DNA of 54,230 nt from Asaia lannensis NBRC 102526 (lineage in GTDB: Bacteria; Pseudomonadota; Alphaproteobacteria; Acetobacterales; Acetobacteraceae): contig NZ_JAMXQU010000015.1 of assembly GCF_024054035.1 (NCBI RefSeq), positions 1 to 54,230 of the forward strand, written 5' to 3'. Shown in pieces: positions 27,893 through 35,281 of the stretch (the first letter of the stretch is position 1; each line of letters starts with the position of its first letter). The notes beneath the pieces were generated by a model. That model was not told the DNA's origin and made no database searches. It was given only the letters and a program-made list of their open reading frames with translations. The translations under genes and the position numbers were made by a program.

Positions 27893-28345
27893 ATGCGCCT
27901 CTTTCCGCTCCCCCTCATGGCTCTTGCCCTGACATTCGTCAGTTTCCCGGCGTCTCCGGCCAGAGCGCAGAACACCGCTTCCGCTCATGCCGATCACCTG
28001 CTCAAGGCCGACCATTCCTGGAACGGCAAGCCCTATACGGCCTATCCTCCCGGACCGCCCATGCTGACCACAATCCGCCTGACCATTCCACCTCGCACAG
28101 CCCTGCCCTGGCATACCCACCCCGTACCCAATGCAGGCTATGTGCTTGAGGGTCAGCTGACCATCCAGGACAAGGAAAGCGGCGCGAGCCACGTATTTCA
28201 TCAGGGAGAGGCCTTCGCCGAGAGCGTGAACGACGCCCATCGCGGAGTCTCAGGCGATACGAGAACGGTGTTGCTCCTGACCTATGCCGGCGGCAATAAT
28301 CTTCCGACATCGATCCCCCTCAAGGGTCAGAAGAACGAATACTGA
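27893..28345 (+). CDS. exported cupin-domain protein
   Basis: 150 aa. Signal peptide about 1-25 (cleavage near ARA-QN). One cupin barrel follows with the metal-ligand motif LPWHTHPVPNAGYVLEGQLTI and a second motif FHQGEAFAESVNDAHRG. A strong AAGGAGA ribosome-binding site lies 7 bp before the ATG. Just upstream are two near-identical GTTCCTTTTT stretches. Function unknown; small periplasmic cupins often bind a metal or act on small ligands. It runs in the same direction as the Tat-signal aminotransferase 91 bp downstream, and both sit inside the hopanoid cluster in opposite orientation. Confidence 0.85.
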   Translation: MRLFPLPLMALALTFVSFPASPARAQNTASAHADHLLKADHSWNGKPYTAYPPGPPMLTTIRLTIPPRTALPWHTHPVPNAGYVLEGQLTIQDKESGASHVFHQGEAFAESVNDAHRGVSGDTRTVLLLTYAGGNNLPTSIPLKGQKNEY

Positions 28346-28362
28346 CGAAAAGGGCGCAATTC

Positions 28363-28392
28363 CGTTACGAAAATGATTTGACAACCGTAACG
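28363..28392. promoter_or_regulatory. CGTTACG/CGTAACG inverted repeat before the aminotransferase gene
   Basis: A perfect 7-bp dyad (28363-28369 with 28386-28392), extended outward by ATT/AAT with a one-base offset, overlaps a TTGACA at 28378-28383. Two half-sites about two helical turns apart over a promoter-like hexamer suggest a repressor or activator site. The -10 region is not clear. The site lies between the cupin gene and the aminotransferase gene. Confidence 0.45.
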
Positions 28393-28436
28393 AATCCCTC
28401 TCTCCTTGACGTCATCTGATCACCGGAGAAACGCTC

Positions 28437-29618
28437 ATGACCGCGCCCCTTACCCAGGAAGCCAAGGAAGATTTGCTCGAACGTGGCTATTCACGTCGCC
28501 ATTTCGGCCGCCTGACCAGCCTGCTCGGTATGAGCGCCGCCCTGACCCAGTTCGGTTCTTCCGCTTTCGCTGCAATCAAGGCACCGGGCGACGATCCGTT
28601 CGTGGGTCATCCGGATATGGTGCGCATCGGTAGCAACGAATGCTGGACCGGCCCTTTCCCGACCGCAGTGACGGCCGGCCAGGCCCAGGTGCCTTTCGGC
28701 AACCGCTACGAGCCCGACCATCTGCGTTCCACATTGCTGCGCACGGCCTCTTCCGTCGAGAACATCTCTGAAGAGCATATCCTGCCCTGGCCCGGCTCAA
28801 GCGACCCGCTCTGTCGATCGGTCGTGACCTTCTGCTCACCCGGACGCGGACTGGTCACGGCCAACCCGACCTATGAAGCCGCCTGGCGCACCGCAGACTG
28901 GATGAAAATCAAGCTGACCCGTGTGCCGCTCTCGGCCCATAACGGCTATGCGACCGATGTACGCGCCATGCTCAAGGCCGACCCGAATGCGGGCGCCTAT
29001 TACATCTGCTCGCCCAACAACCCGACAGGCACCGTCACCCCGCTGGAAGACATCGCCTGGCTGGCCGACAACAAGCCCGCTGGCTCGGTCATTATCGTCG
29101 ATGAGGCCTATATCCATTTCTCGGGCGCTCCCAGTGCCATCTCTCTGGTCAAGCAGGGCAAGGATGTGATCGTCCTGCGCACCTTCTCCAAGATGTTCGC
29201 CATGGCCGGTCTGCGCCTTGGCCTGTCCTTTGCCCGTCCGGACCTGCACAAGCGCATGATGCGCTATGACGGCCCGAACATGATCTCGATGCTCAATATC
29301 GTGGCGCTTGCCGCCGGTGCCGTCAGCCTGACCCAGGCCGATGCCATCAAGGCCCGACGCGACGAGATGATCGCCGCACGCAGCATGACCTTCGATCATC
29401 TTGCCAAGCGCAACATCCGCATCGTACCCGGCAGCCAGGCCAATATGTTCCTGGTCGACTGGAAAAAACCTGCAAGCCAGATGAAAACGGCGTTTGCTGC
29501 CAAAAAGGTCGAGATCGGCCGTAACTGGGATATCTGGCCCACAATGTCGCGGGTCAGCGTCGGCTCGATGAAGGATATGGAAGCATTCTGCGCGGCCCTA
29601 GATCAGATCCTGGCCTGA
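28437..29618 (+). CDS. Tat-exported PLP-dependent aminotransferase (histidinol-phosphate aminotransferase-like)
   Basis: 393 aa fold-type I aminotransferase preceded by a twin-arginine signal: YSRRHFGRLTSLLGMSAAL then a mild hydrophobic stretch ending SSAFA (about residues 18-45). Catalytic features are intact: SPNNPTG, Asp222 in IIVDEAY (binds the PLP nitrogen), Lys252 in TFSKMFAMAG (Schiff base), and the RLGLSFA phosphate-binding turn. Export by Tat would place a folded, cofactor-loaded enzyme in the periplasm. The substrate is unknown. A CCGGAGAA ribosome-binding site precedes the ATG. A strong terminator follows. Confidence 0.88.
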   Translation: MTAPLTQEAKEDLLERGYSRRHFGRLTSLLGMSAALTQFGSSAFAAIKAPGDDPFVGHPDMVRIGSNECWTGPFPTAVTAGQAQVPFGNRYEPDHLRSTLLRTASSVENISEEHILPWPGSSDPLCRSVVTFCSPGRGLVTANPTYEAAWRTADWMKIKLTRVPLSAHNGYATDVRAMLKADPNAGAYYICSPNNPTGTVTPLEDIAWLADNKPAGSVIIVDEAYIHFSGAPSAISLVKQGKDVIVLRTFSKMFAMAGLRLGLSFARPDLHKRMMRYDGPNMISMLNIVALAAGAVSLTQADAIKARRDEMIAARSMTFDHLAKRNIRIVPGSQANMFLVDWKKPASQMKTAFAAKKVEIGRNWDIWPTMSRVSVGSMKDMEAFCAALDQILA

Positions 29619-29644
29619 TCGGTCGGCATCAACCCGATCCGCAG

Positions 29645-29681
29645 AAAGGGGGCGCCATTCCCGGATGGCGCCCCCTTTTTT
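29645..29681. terminator. bidirectional Rho-independent terminator
   Basis: A perfect 14-bp stem (29645-29658 with 29665-29678), GC-rich at its core and flanked by A and T runs, with a 6-base loop and a trailing T tract ending at 29681. It lies 26 bp after the aminotransferase stop and 4 bp after the hpnC stop on the opposite strand. The A tract on the other side lets it serve both converging transcripts. Confidence 0.93.
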
Positions 29682-29684
29682 ATT

Positions 29685-30563
29685 CTAGCGTCTGACCAGT
29701 GCGATCAGCCCCTTGCACAAGGCAAACACAGCATCGACACGTCCGAGTTTTACACGATCTGCAACCGGGTCTTCACGGCGCAAACGGGCTGCCAACCGGT
29801 GCGAAAGCGCAACCACGACCGCGCAGTAGGCGCGCATACGGCGATCCCTGACCATAGCCGGTAGATCTGCCGCCTGTCTGTTCAGACGATCGACCTCATC
29901 AAGCAGGCGATCGAAAACGCGACGCAGGCCGGGCTTGCTGCGCGCAAGCAGAACATCCTCTACCTGCGCGTTTTCCGCATCCAGCATATCCTGAGGAAGA
30001 TAGGACCGATCGAGCGTCCTGAGATCCGAGGTCACATCCTGCAGATGGTTGATGACCTGCAGGGCACTGCACAGCGCGTCGGACAAAGGCAGGGTCCTGG
30101 CATCCTCACCGTGAAGCAGCAGCAGGAAACGCCCGACGGGATTGGCCGAGAAGCGGCAATAATCCAGCAGCGCATCCCAGGTCTCGTAGCGGTTCTTGAC
30201 GGCATCCTGACAGAACGCCGTGATCAGATCCGAAGCCGTCTCGAACGGAACACCGGTCTCGACAAGATGTCGACGCAAGATCGCAGCCGTCTGGGCATCT
30301 GCACGCTGGGGGGCTTCACGTTCGCCACGCAAAACCTCCTCCATCCCGCGCAGCCGGGCAATTTTGGCTTCGGGCGTGAGCGTCGCGTTATCGACCATGT
30401 CATCGATGACACGCGCGAAATTATAGTAGGCGACAATATGCTCCCTGTTGGCCTTCGCAAAAAGCAGCGAGCCCACGGGAAAATTCTCGTTATCCGCCCC
30501 TTTGGCCGATGTCACATCGGCCTCACCCCAGACAGGGTCGGGCATTCTGGCTGCGGCATGCAT
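29685..30563 (-). CDS. hpnC: hydroxysqualene synthase HpnC
   Basis: 292 aa all-alpha prenyl synthase relative that converts presqualene diphosphate to hydroxysqualene. Motifs: ENFPVGSLLFAKANREHI near the N-terminus, Asp-rich ARVIDDMVDN, and the second Asp-rich motif INHLQDVTSDLRTLDRSYLP. The ATG at 30563 overlaps the hpnB stop by one base (TGATG). The open frame continues upstream but reads the hpnB sequence out of frame. It ends 4 bp before the bidirectional terminator and closes the hpnABC run. Confidence 0.93.
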   Translation of the reverse strand: MHAAARMPDPVWGEADVTSAKGADNENFPVGSLLFAKANREHIVAYYNFARVIDDMVDNATLTPEAKIARLRGMEEVLRGEREAPQRADAQTAAILRRHLVETGVPFETASDLITAFCQDAVKNRYETWDALLDYCRFSANPVGRFLLLLHGEDARTLPLSDALCSALQVINHLQDVTSDLRTLDRSYLPQDMLDAENAQVEDVLLARSKPGLRRVFDRLLDEVDRLNRQAADLPAMVRDRRMRAYCAVVVALSHRLAARLRREDPVADRVKLGRVDAVFALCKGLIALVRR

Positions 30564-31729
30564 CAGGCGTGGGTCTCCTCGGTATAAAAGCGGCTCTTCC
30601 ACTGGACCCCACGGCCACGATGATGATCGAATGCCGACCCCAGAGTCGCTGCCATGTAAAAAGCCGCAATCACGGGAAGAAACAGCGCCCGTACAGGCGA
30701 GAGCCTGAAACGCGACAGCGTGGGCAGGAACGAGATCACCGCGAGAAAGAGCGACGCCCCACCCATCGCTCTGGCACGCCCACGCCCGAACAGGGCGAAA
30801 TAGACCGGCGCCAGCCAGACAAGCCCCATACCCAGCACGGTACATAAGAGAATAAGGGGCGAATAGCGCAGCTGCACATAGGCGGTGCGGGCGATCATGC
30901 GCCAGATATCTCCCGCCCCCTGATACGGCCTGATCGACCACGCCAGCATGCTATGCCCAAGATAGAGCTTGCCGCCTGCCTTCTTGATATCGCTGGCCAG
31001 AGAGCAATCGTCGATCAGCGCGCCCCGGACCGATTCGACGCCTCCGATACGATCGAGCATCGCACGGCGCACAAGGATCGTCCCGCCTGCGGCACCGGCG
31101 ACCGGCGAGGCCGGATCGTTCACCTTCTCGAACGGGTAGAGCATGGCGAAGAAATAGACGAAGGCAGGAACCAGCATACGTTCGGCAGCACTTTCGCAGT
31201 TCAGCACAACCATTTCGGACACCATGTCCAGCCCGTCGCGCTGCGCCTTTTCCACCAGCGTTTCCAGATGCAGGGCCGAATGCAGGATATCGGCATCAGT
31301 CAGCAACACGAAGCCATCCGCATCGATCTTTTCGCGCGCCAGACACTCGCCCTGATGCACCGCCCAGAGCTTTCCGCTCCAGCCTTCCGGTCGCGGCTTA
31401 CCTGTCAGGACCGTCAGACGCCCCTGCGGATCGGCCACCTGTCGCGCCAGCGCCCCCGTGCCGTCCGTGCTGCCATCATCGACAAGTATGACACTCAACC
31501 GGCCCCTGTAATCCTGCTGCACGAGGGTCGCGAGACAGGACTGGATGGACTCCGCTTCGTCACGGGCCGGTACGACAATGGCCACATCGGGCCATCCGGC
31601 CATTTTCCCCTGAGACGCCGGCACCGTGCCGGGTGCGAGACGCTCACCTGTCTGCCAGAAGCGCCCATGCGCAAAAAGCAGCTTTCCCCACGCAACCAGC
31701 GCGGAGGCTGCCATCACATTACCAATCAT
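30563..31729 (-). CDS. hpnB: hopanoid-associated glycosyltransferase HpnB
   Basis: 388 aa GT2-type protein. Cytosolic GT-A domain: VAIVVPARDEAESIQ, VILVDDGSTDGT, then the metal site FVLLTDADILHS and IDDCSLASDIKKAGG. Three or four membrane helices follow in the C-terminal third (about 285-370). The ATG at 31729 overlaps the hpnA stop as ATGA. HpnB is hopanoid-cluster-associated; its exact sugar transfer is not established as far as I know. Confidence 0.92.
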   Translation of the reverse strand: MIGNVMAASALVAWGKLLFAHGRFWQTGERLAPGTVPASQGKMAGWPDVAIVVPARDEAESIQSCLATLVQQDYRGRLSVILVDDGSTDGTGALARQVADPQGRLTVLTGKPRPEGWSGKLWAVHQGECLAREKIDADGFVLLTDADILHSALHLETLVEKAQRDGLDMVSEMVVLNCESAAERMLVPAFVYFFAMLYPFEKVNDPASPVAGAAGGTILVRRAMLDRIGGVESVRGALIDDCSLASDIKKAGGKLYLGHSMLAWSIRPYQGAGDIWRMIARTAYVQLRYSPLILLCTVLGMGLVWLAPVYFALFGRGRARAMGGASLFLAVISFLPTLSRFRLSPVRALFLPVIAAFYMAATLGSAFDHHRGRGVQWKSRFYTEETHA

Positions 31730-32727
31730 CTGGTCGCAATCCGCCCGTGCTCTCGAAACCATGTCACGGCATCGGCCACAGCCTCACGCGCAGGGCGCGG
31801 GGCATAGCCCAGCTGTTCCTGCGCCTTCAATGAGGTGAAGAACATCATTTTCTTCGACATCGCCAGGGTCTCGCGCGTCACGCGCGGTTCGATCCCGAAA
31901 CCGCGTGCCATCCATTCCGACACGACAGCCACAGGCTGCAGCCAGGACTGCTTCAGCTTGATGCGTGGCGGCTTGACGCAGGCCACTTCGCTGATCAGCG
32001 AGAAGAAATCGCCGAGCATGTAATTCTCGCCACCGAGGATATATTTCTCCCCGATCGTTCCTTTCTCGAGTGCCAGCGCATGACCCTCGGCCACATCGTC
32101 CACATGCACGATGTTCAGGCCGCTATCCACATAGGCAGGCATGTTGCCCGAAGCGACATCCACGATCATCTGCCCTGTCGGGGTCGGTTTGATGTCGCGC
32201 GGTCCGACCGGCGTGGAGGGGTTGACGATCACGGCAGGCAGACCGCGCTCGCGTACCAGCCGGAGCACTTCCTGTTCCGCACGGTATTTGGAGAGTTTGT
32301 AGACGCCGATCACATCGTGTTCAGTGACTGGCGTCAGCTCATTGGCCGGACTGCCGTCCTTGGTGAGCCCAAGAGCTGCCACGGAGGAGCAATACACCAC
32401 ACGCTCCACACCGGCATCGAGTGCCGCCATCATGAGCCGCCTCGTCCCCTCGACATTGGCCCGCATCATGACAGCCGGATCGGGCACCCAGAGACGATAA
32501 TCGGCGGCGACATGAAACAGATAACGGCAGTTCTCAAGAGCAGGCGCAAAACTCTCCGGCGCAGTCAGATCGCCCGTCACCAGATCGGCATCGAGCCCTT
32601 CGAGATTCGAGAGATCGGCCCCCGCACGCACCAGTAATCTGATCTTGTGCCCGCGCTGCCTGAGAATACGCGCCACTGCAGAGCCAACGAAACCGGTCGC
32701 GCCGGTAATCAGTGTGTATTCACCCAT
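31726..32727 (-). CDS. hpnA: hopanoid-associated NAD-dependent sugar epimerase HpnA
   Basis: 333 aa extended short-chain dehydrogenase. Rossmann motif ITGATGFVGSAVA, then a VYCSSVAALG strand, and the catalytic YKLSK (Tyr-x3-Lys). NPSTPVGPRDIKPTPTG is characteristic of HpnA. The ATG at 32727 is preferred; an ATG at 32748 adds seven residues, and neither has a clear ribosome-binding site. It opens the hpnABC operon and diverges from hpnL across 271 bp that must contain the promoters of both. Confidence 0.92.
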   Translation of the reverse strand: MGEYTLITGATGFVGSAVARILRQRGHKIRLLVRAGADLSNLEGLDADLVTGDLTAPESFAPALENCRYLFHVAADYRLWVPDPAVMMRANVEGTRRLMMAALDAGVERVVYCSSVAALGLTKDGSPANELTPVTEHDVIGVYKLSKYRAEQEVLRLVRERGLPAVIVNPSTPVGPRDIKPTPTGQMIVDVASGNMPAYVDSGLNIVHVDDVAEGHALALEKGTIGEKYILGGENYMLGDFFSLISEVACVKPPRIKLKQSWLQPVAVVSEWMARGFGIEPRVTRETLAMSKKMMFFTSLKAQEQLGYAPRPAREAVADAVTWFREHGRIATR

Positions 32728-32998
32728 GCCAGGCCCTGATGCTCTCATTTATTGCAAATCGTTCCCGCACCATACCGTCCGTGCAAGGACAAGCAACTGG
32801 CCCGTGATGGCTTTTTCGTCATATTCCGCCCCGGAGTAGCGGAAGCTGACTGTCTGGTGTAGACAGCCGCGAGCACTCGACAGCGCGACATATTTTCAGA
32901 TTGCCACAGAAGCATTGCCCGACCTCCAGCATTACCCGACCCTTCTCCGGCCGGATGGTGCGCCACCGAAACCCTGCGTCGTTCGGAACTGACTGGCC

Positions 32999-34057
32999 TT
33001 GAAGACTCTCACTCTCATCCTTGCCCTTCTGGGCCTTGCCCTTCTCACGGGAATCATGGCCTGGCTCGGCATCGGGCATGTGTTCAGTGCGATGCAGCGT
33101 GTCGGTATCGGAGGCTTTGCCGCCATCGTCGGCAGCCAGGCACTTGTCGATGTCGGTCTCGGCCTTGCCTGGTTCTGCGCCTGTCCCGAACTGGGACTCT
33201 TTCGCGCCATTGCCTCGCGCGCGGTGCGCGATGCCGCTGGAAATTGCCTGCCGTTCTCCCAGCTTGGCGGCATGGTGATCGGCATTCGTGCCACATGCAG
33301 CATTCCGACCCTCACCCGCAGGCTCGGCCCGTTGCAATGGCCCGCCGCCGTCGCCACCAATATCGTAGACATCACCACCGAAGTTCTGGGCCAGATCGTT
33401 TTCGTGATTATCGCGATTGCCTGCCTGTTCGATCATACAGGTGCCAACAAGTTTACCTGGCCCGTACTGGGCGGAATGGCCCTGCTGGCTGTGGGCATTG
33501 CCGGCTTCATCTGGACACAGCAGCGCGGCGGAGCAGCCATCCGCCATGTGGCGCGTTTTCTGGGGGATCATATCGCCGATGGGTGGCGCGCATCGCTGAT
33601 CGACAACATGGACGTTTTCCAGTCCGAACTCGATCAGCTCTGGGCGCGTCCTGGCCGCATCGCCCTGGGGGCTACGATCCACCTCCTGTGCTGGATCGGT
33701 GGCGCAGGGATCACCTGGCTTTCTCTGGAACTGCTCGGTGCCCATATCAGCCTCATAGGGGCCATCGCGATCGAAGGCGTCGTCTGCGGGCTTATGTCCG
33801 CCTCGTTCCTTGTTCCTGCGGCTCTCGGCGTGCAGGAAGCCGCCTATGTCGCACTTGGCTACTTCTTCGGAATCGATGCCGGAATTTCCCTCGGTCTTTC
33901 TCTTCTGAGGCGCGGCCGCGACATCGCCATCGGCATTCCGGTCATGGCACTCTGGCAGCTTTCCGAAATGCGTCGCCTGCGTCAGCCCAAGTCGCTTCAG
34001 ACCTCCACGCCCTCAATGGATTACGCCGAGACCTCTCCCCGGAGCGAAGCGTCGTGA
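32999..34057 (+). CDS. hpnL: HpnL-type lysylphosphatidylglycerol-synthase-TM-domain membrane protein
   Basis: 352 aa inner-membrane protein with about seven or eight hydrophobic segments, and no catalytic MprF domain. The LPG_synthase_TM signature is seen in RDAAGNCLPFSQLGGMVIG and, late, EGVVCGLMSASFLVPAALGVQEAAY. HpnL members have been linked to hopanoid transport or distribution. The TTG start at 32999 gives MKTLTLILALLGLALL; an ATG lies at 33056. Its TGA overlaps the GTG of the prephenate dehydrogenase gene (GTGA). It is divergent from hpnA. Confidence 0.82.
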   Translation: MKTLTLILALLGLALLTGIMAWLGIGHVFSAMQRVGIGGFAAIVGSQALVDVGLGLAWFCACPELGLFRAIASRAVRDAAGNCLPFSQLGGMVIGIRATCSIPTLTRRLGPLQWPAAVATNIVDITTEVLGQIVFVIIAIACLFDHTGANKFTWPVLGGMALLAVGIAGFIWTQQRGGAAIRHVARFLGDHIADGWRASLIDNMDVFQSELDQLWARPGRIALGATIHLLCWIGGAGITWLSLELLGAHISLIGAIAIEGVVCGLMSASFLVPAALGVQEAAYVALGYFFGIDAGISLGLSLLRRGRDIAIGIPVMALWQLSEMRRLRQPKSLQTSTPSMDYAETSPRSEAS

Positions 34058-34941
34058 CCGCCCCCCTGTTCAACACGCTTTGCGTCATCGGCCCCGGACT
34101 GATCGGCTCATCCGTTCTGCGCCGCCTTCGCGCCCAGCCCGGTCTGGTTAGCAGGCTCGTCGTCGCCGATCGCGATCCTGCCGTGCTCGACCGGGTTCGC
34201 TGTCTCGACCTCGGCGACGAGATTACCGACGATCTTGCCAAGGCCGTTTCCGGCGCGGATTGTGTCATGCTCTGCGTGCCGGTCGGTGCGATTGCCCCCG
34301 TGGCACGCGCCATCATGCCCCATCTCAAATCCGGTGCGATCCTGACCGATGTCGGATCGACCCGTCGCAGCGTGGTCGATGCCCTGCTTCCCGCCCTGCG
34401 CGACGATATCGCCTATGTTCCCGCCCATCCTATGGCAGGCACCGAACATTCAGGCCCCGATGCCGGTCTCGCCGATCTGTTCGAGGATCGCTGGTGCCTG
34501 CTCACACCCGATGCGAACGTACCTCAGGATGCCATCGACCGCATGAGTGCTTTCTGGCGCGCCATGGGGGCACGCATCCGGATCATGGATATCGACCATC
34601 ACGACACGATCTGTGCCATGGTCAGCCATCTGCCGCATCTGATCGCCTTTACCATCTGCGGCACCGCCGACACTCTGGCAGAGGATATGCGCTCCGAGGT
34701 TCTGGACTTCGCCGCATCCGGCTTTCGGGATTTCACCCGTATTGCTGCCTCAGACCCCACCATGTGGCGCGACATTTTCCTGAACAACAGCGACGCCCTG
34801 CTCAGCGTTCTCGATCGCTTCAGCCAGGACGCCGCGTCAATGGCCAAGGCCATCCGCGAGGGCGATGAAAAAACGATCGTCGAAACGATTTCCCGTGGCC
34901 GACGCATTCGCCGCAGCTTGCTGGAAAACCGTCAGGCCTGA
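34054..34941 (+). CDS. prephenate/arogenate dehydrogenase
   Basis: 295 aa cytosolic enzyme of tyrosine biosynthesis (TyrA/TyrC type without chorismate mutase or ACT domain). The Rossmann motif is VIGPGLIGSS, then SGADCVMLCVPVGA, TDVGSTR, and the substrate-site segment AHPMAGTEHSGPDAG, where the catalytic His lies. The C-terminal helical dimerisation domain includes MVSHLPHLIAF and FRDFTRIAASDPTMWRDI. The GTG at 34054 has a GGAGCG ribosome-binding site and overlaps the hpnL stop. The frame runs far upstream inside hpnL, but only this part is family-like. Substrate preference between prephenate and arogenate cannot be read off. Confidence 0.92.
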   Translation: MTAPLFNTLCVIGPGLIGSSVLRRLRAQPGLVSRLVVADRDPAVLDRVRCLDLGDEITDDLAKAVSGADCVMLCVPVGAIAPVARAIMPHLKSGAILTDVGSTRRSVVDALLPALRDDIAYVPAHPMAGTEHSGPDAGLADLFEDRWCLLTPDANVPQDAIDRMSAFWRAMGARIRIMDIDHHDTICAMVSHLPHLIAFTICGTADTLAEDMRSEVLDFAASGFRDFTRIAASDPTMWRDIFLNNSDALLSVLDRFSQDAASMAKAIREGDEKTIVETISRGRRIRRSLLENRQA

Positions 34942-35281
34942 CCTCACATCCCCAGCGTCGCCTGGTATTACGACGTCAAGACGAGAGCCTGTTTTAACGG
35001 AAATAGTTCGAAATCTGTCGGGACGGTCATGGGGCTTTGCCCCATACCCTACCAAAGGACAGTCGTTCTCTGGAAACCTGCTCGATTAAATCAGGACAGA
35101 AATACCGCCCCTTTTCAGGGGGGCAAGGCAGCGTCGGCTTGCGATCACGGTTGGCCTGCATAGAGCCCTGCCCATGCTCTACCAACATACAGGAACATCG
35201 TCTTGGTAAATCGGAATAAGCGGGGCGAACCCCCTTCCCCGGAGGTTAAGGGCGGGGCCGTGACCCCGCACCTTCCTTCAA
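34942..35281. other. 340-bp convergent spacer with degenerate palindromic repeat
   Basis: No gene is visible between the prephenate dehydrogenase gene and pyk. It contains a perfect 7-bp hairpin (35029-35035 with 35039-35045), then a CCAAAGGAC / GTTCTCTGG imperfect dyad at about 35052-35074. Near pyk there is a GCGGGG/CCCCGC hairpin (35252-35257 with 35264-35269). The first two resemble the short palindromic intergenic elements common in acetic acid bacteria. The last may end the pyk transcript, although it lacks a T run. Confidence 0.5.

Noticed and set aside
33244-34053. Upstream half of the frame that contains the prephenate dehydrogenase
   Set aside because: This part is Arg/His/Pro-rich and lies inside hpnL in another frame; family similarity begins only at the GTG at 34054.
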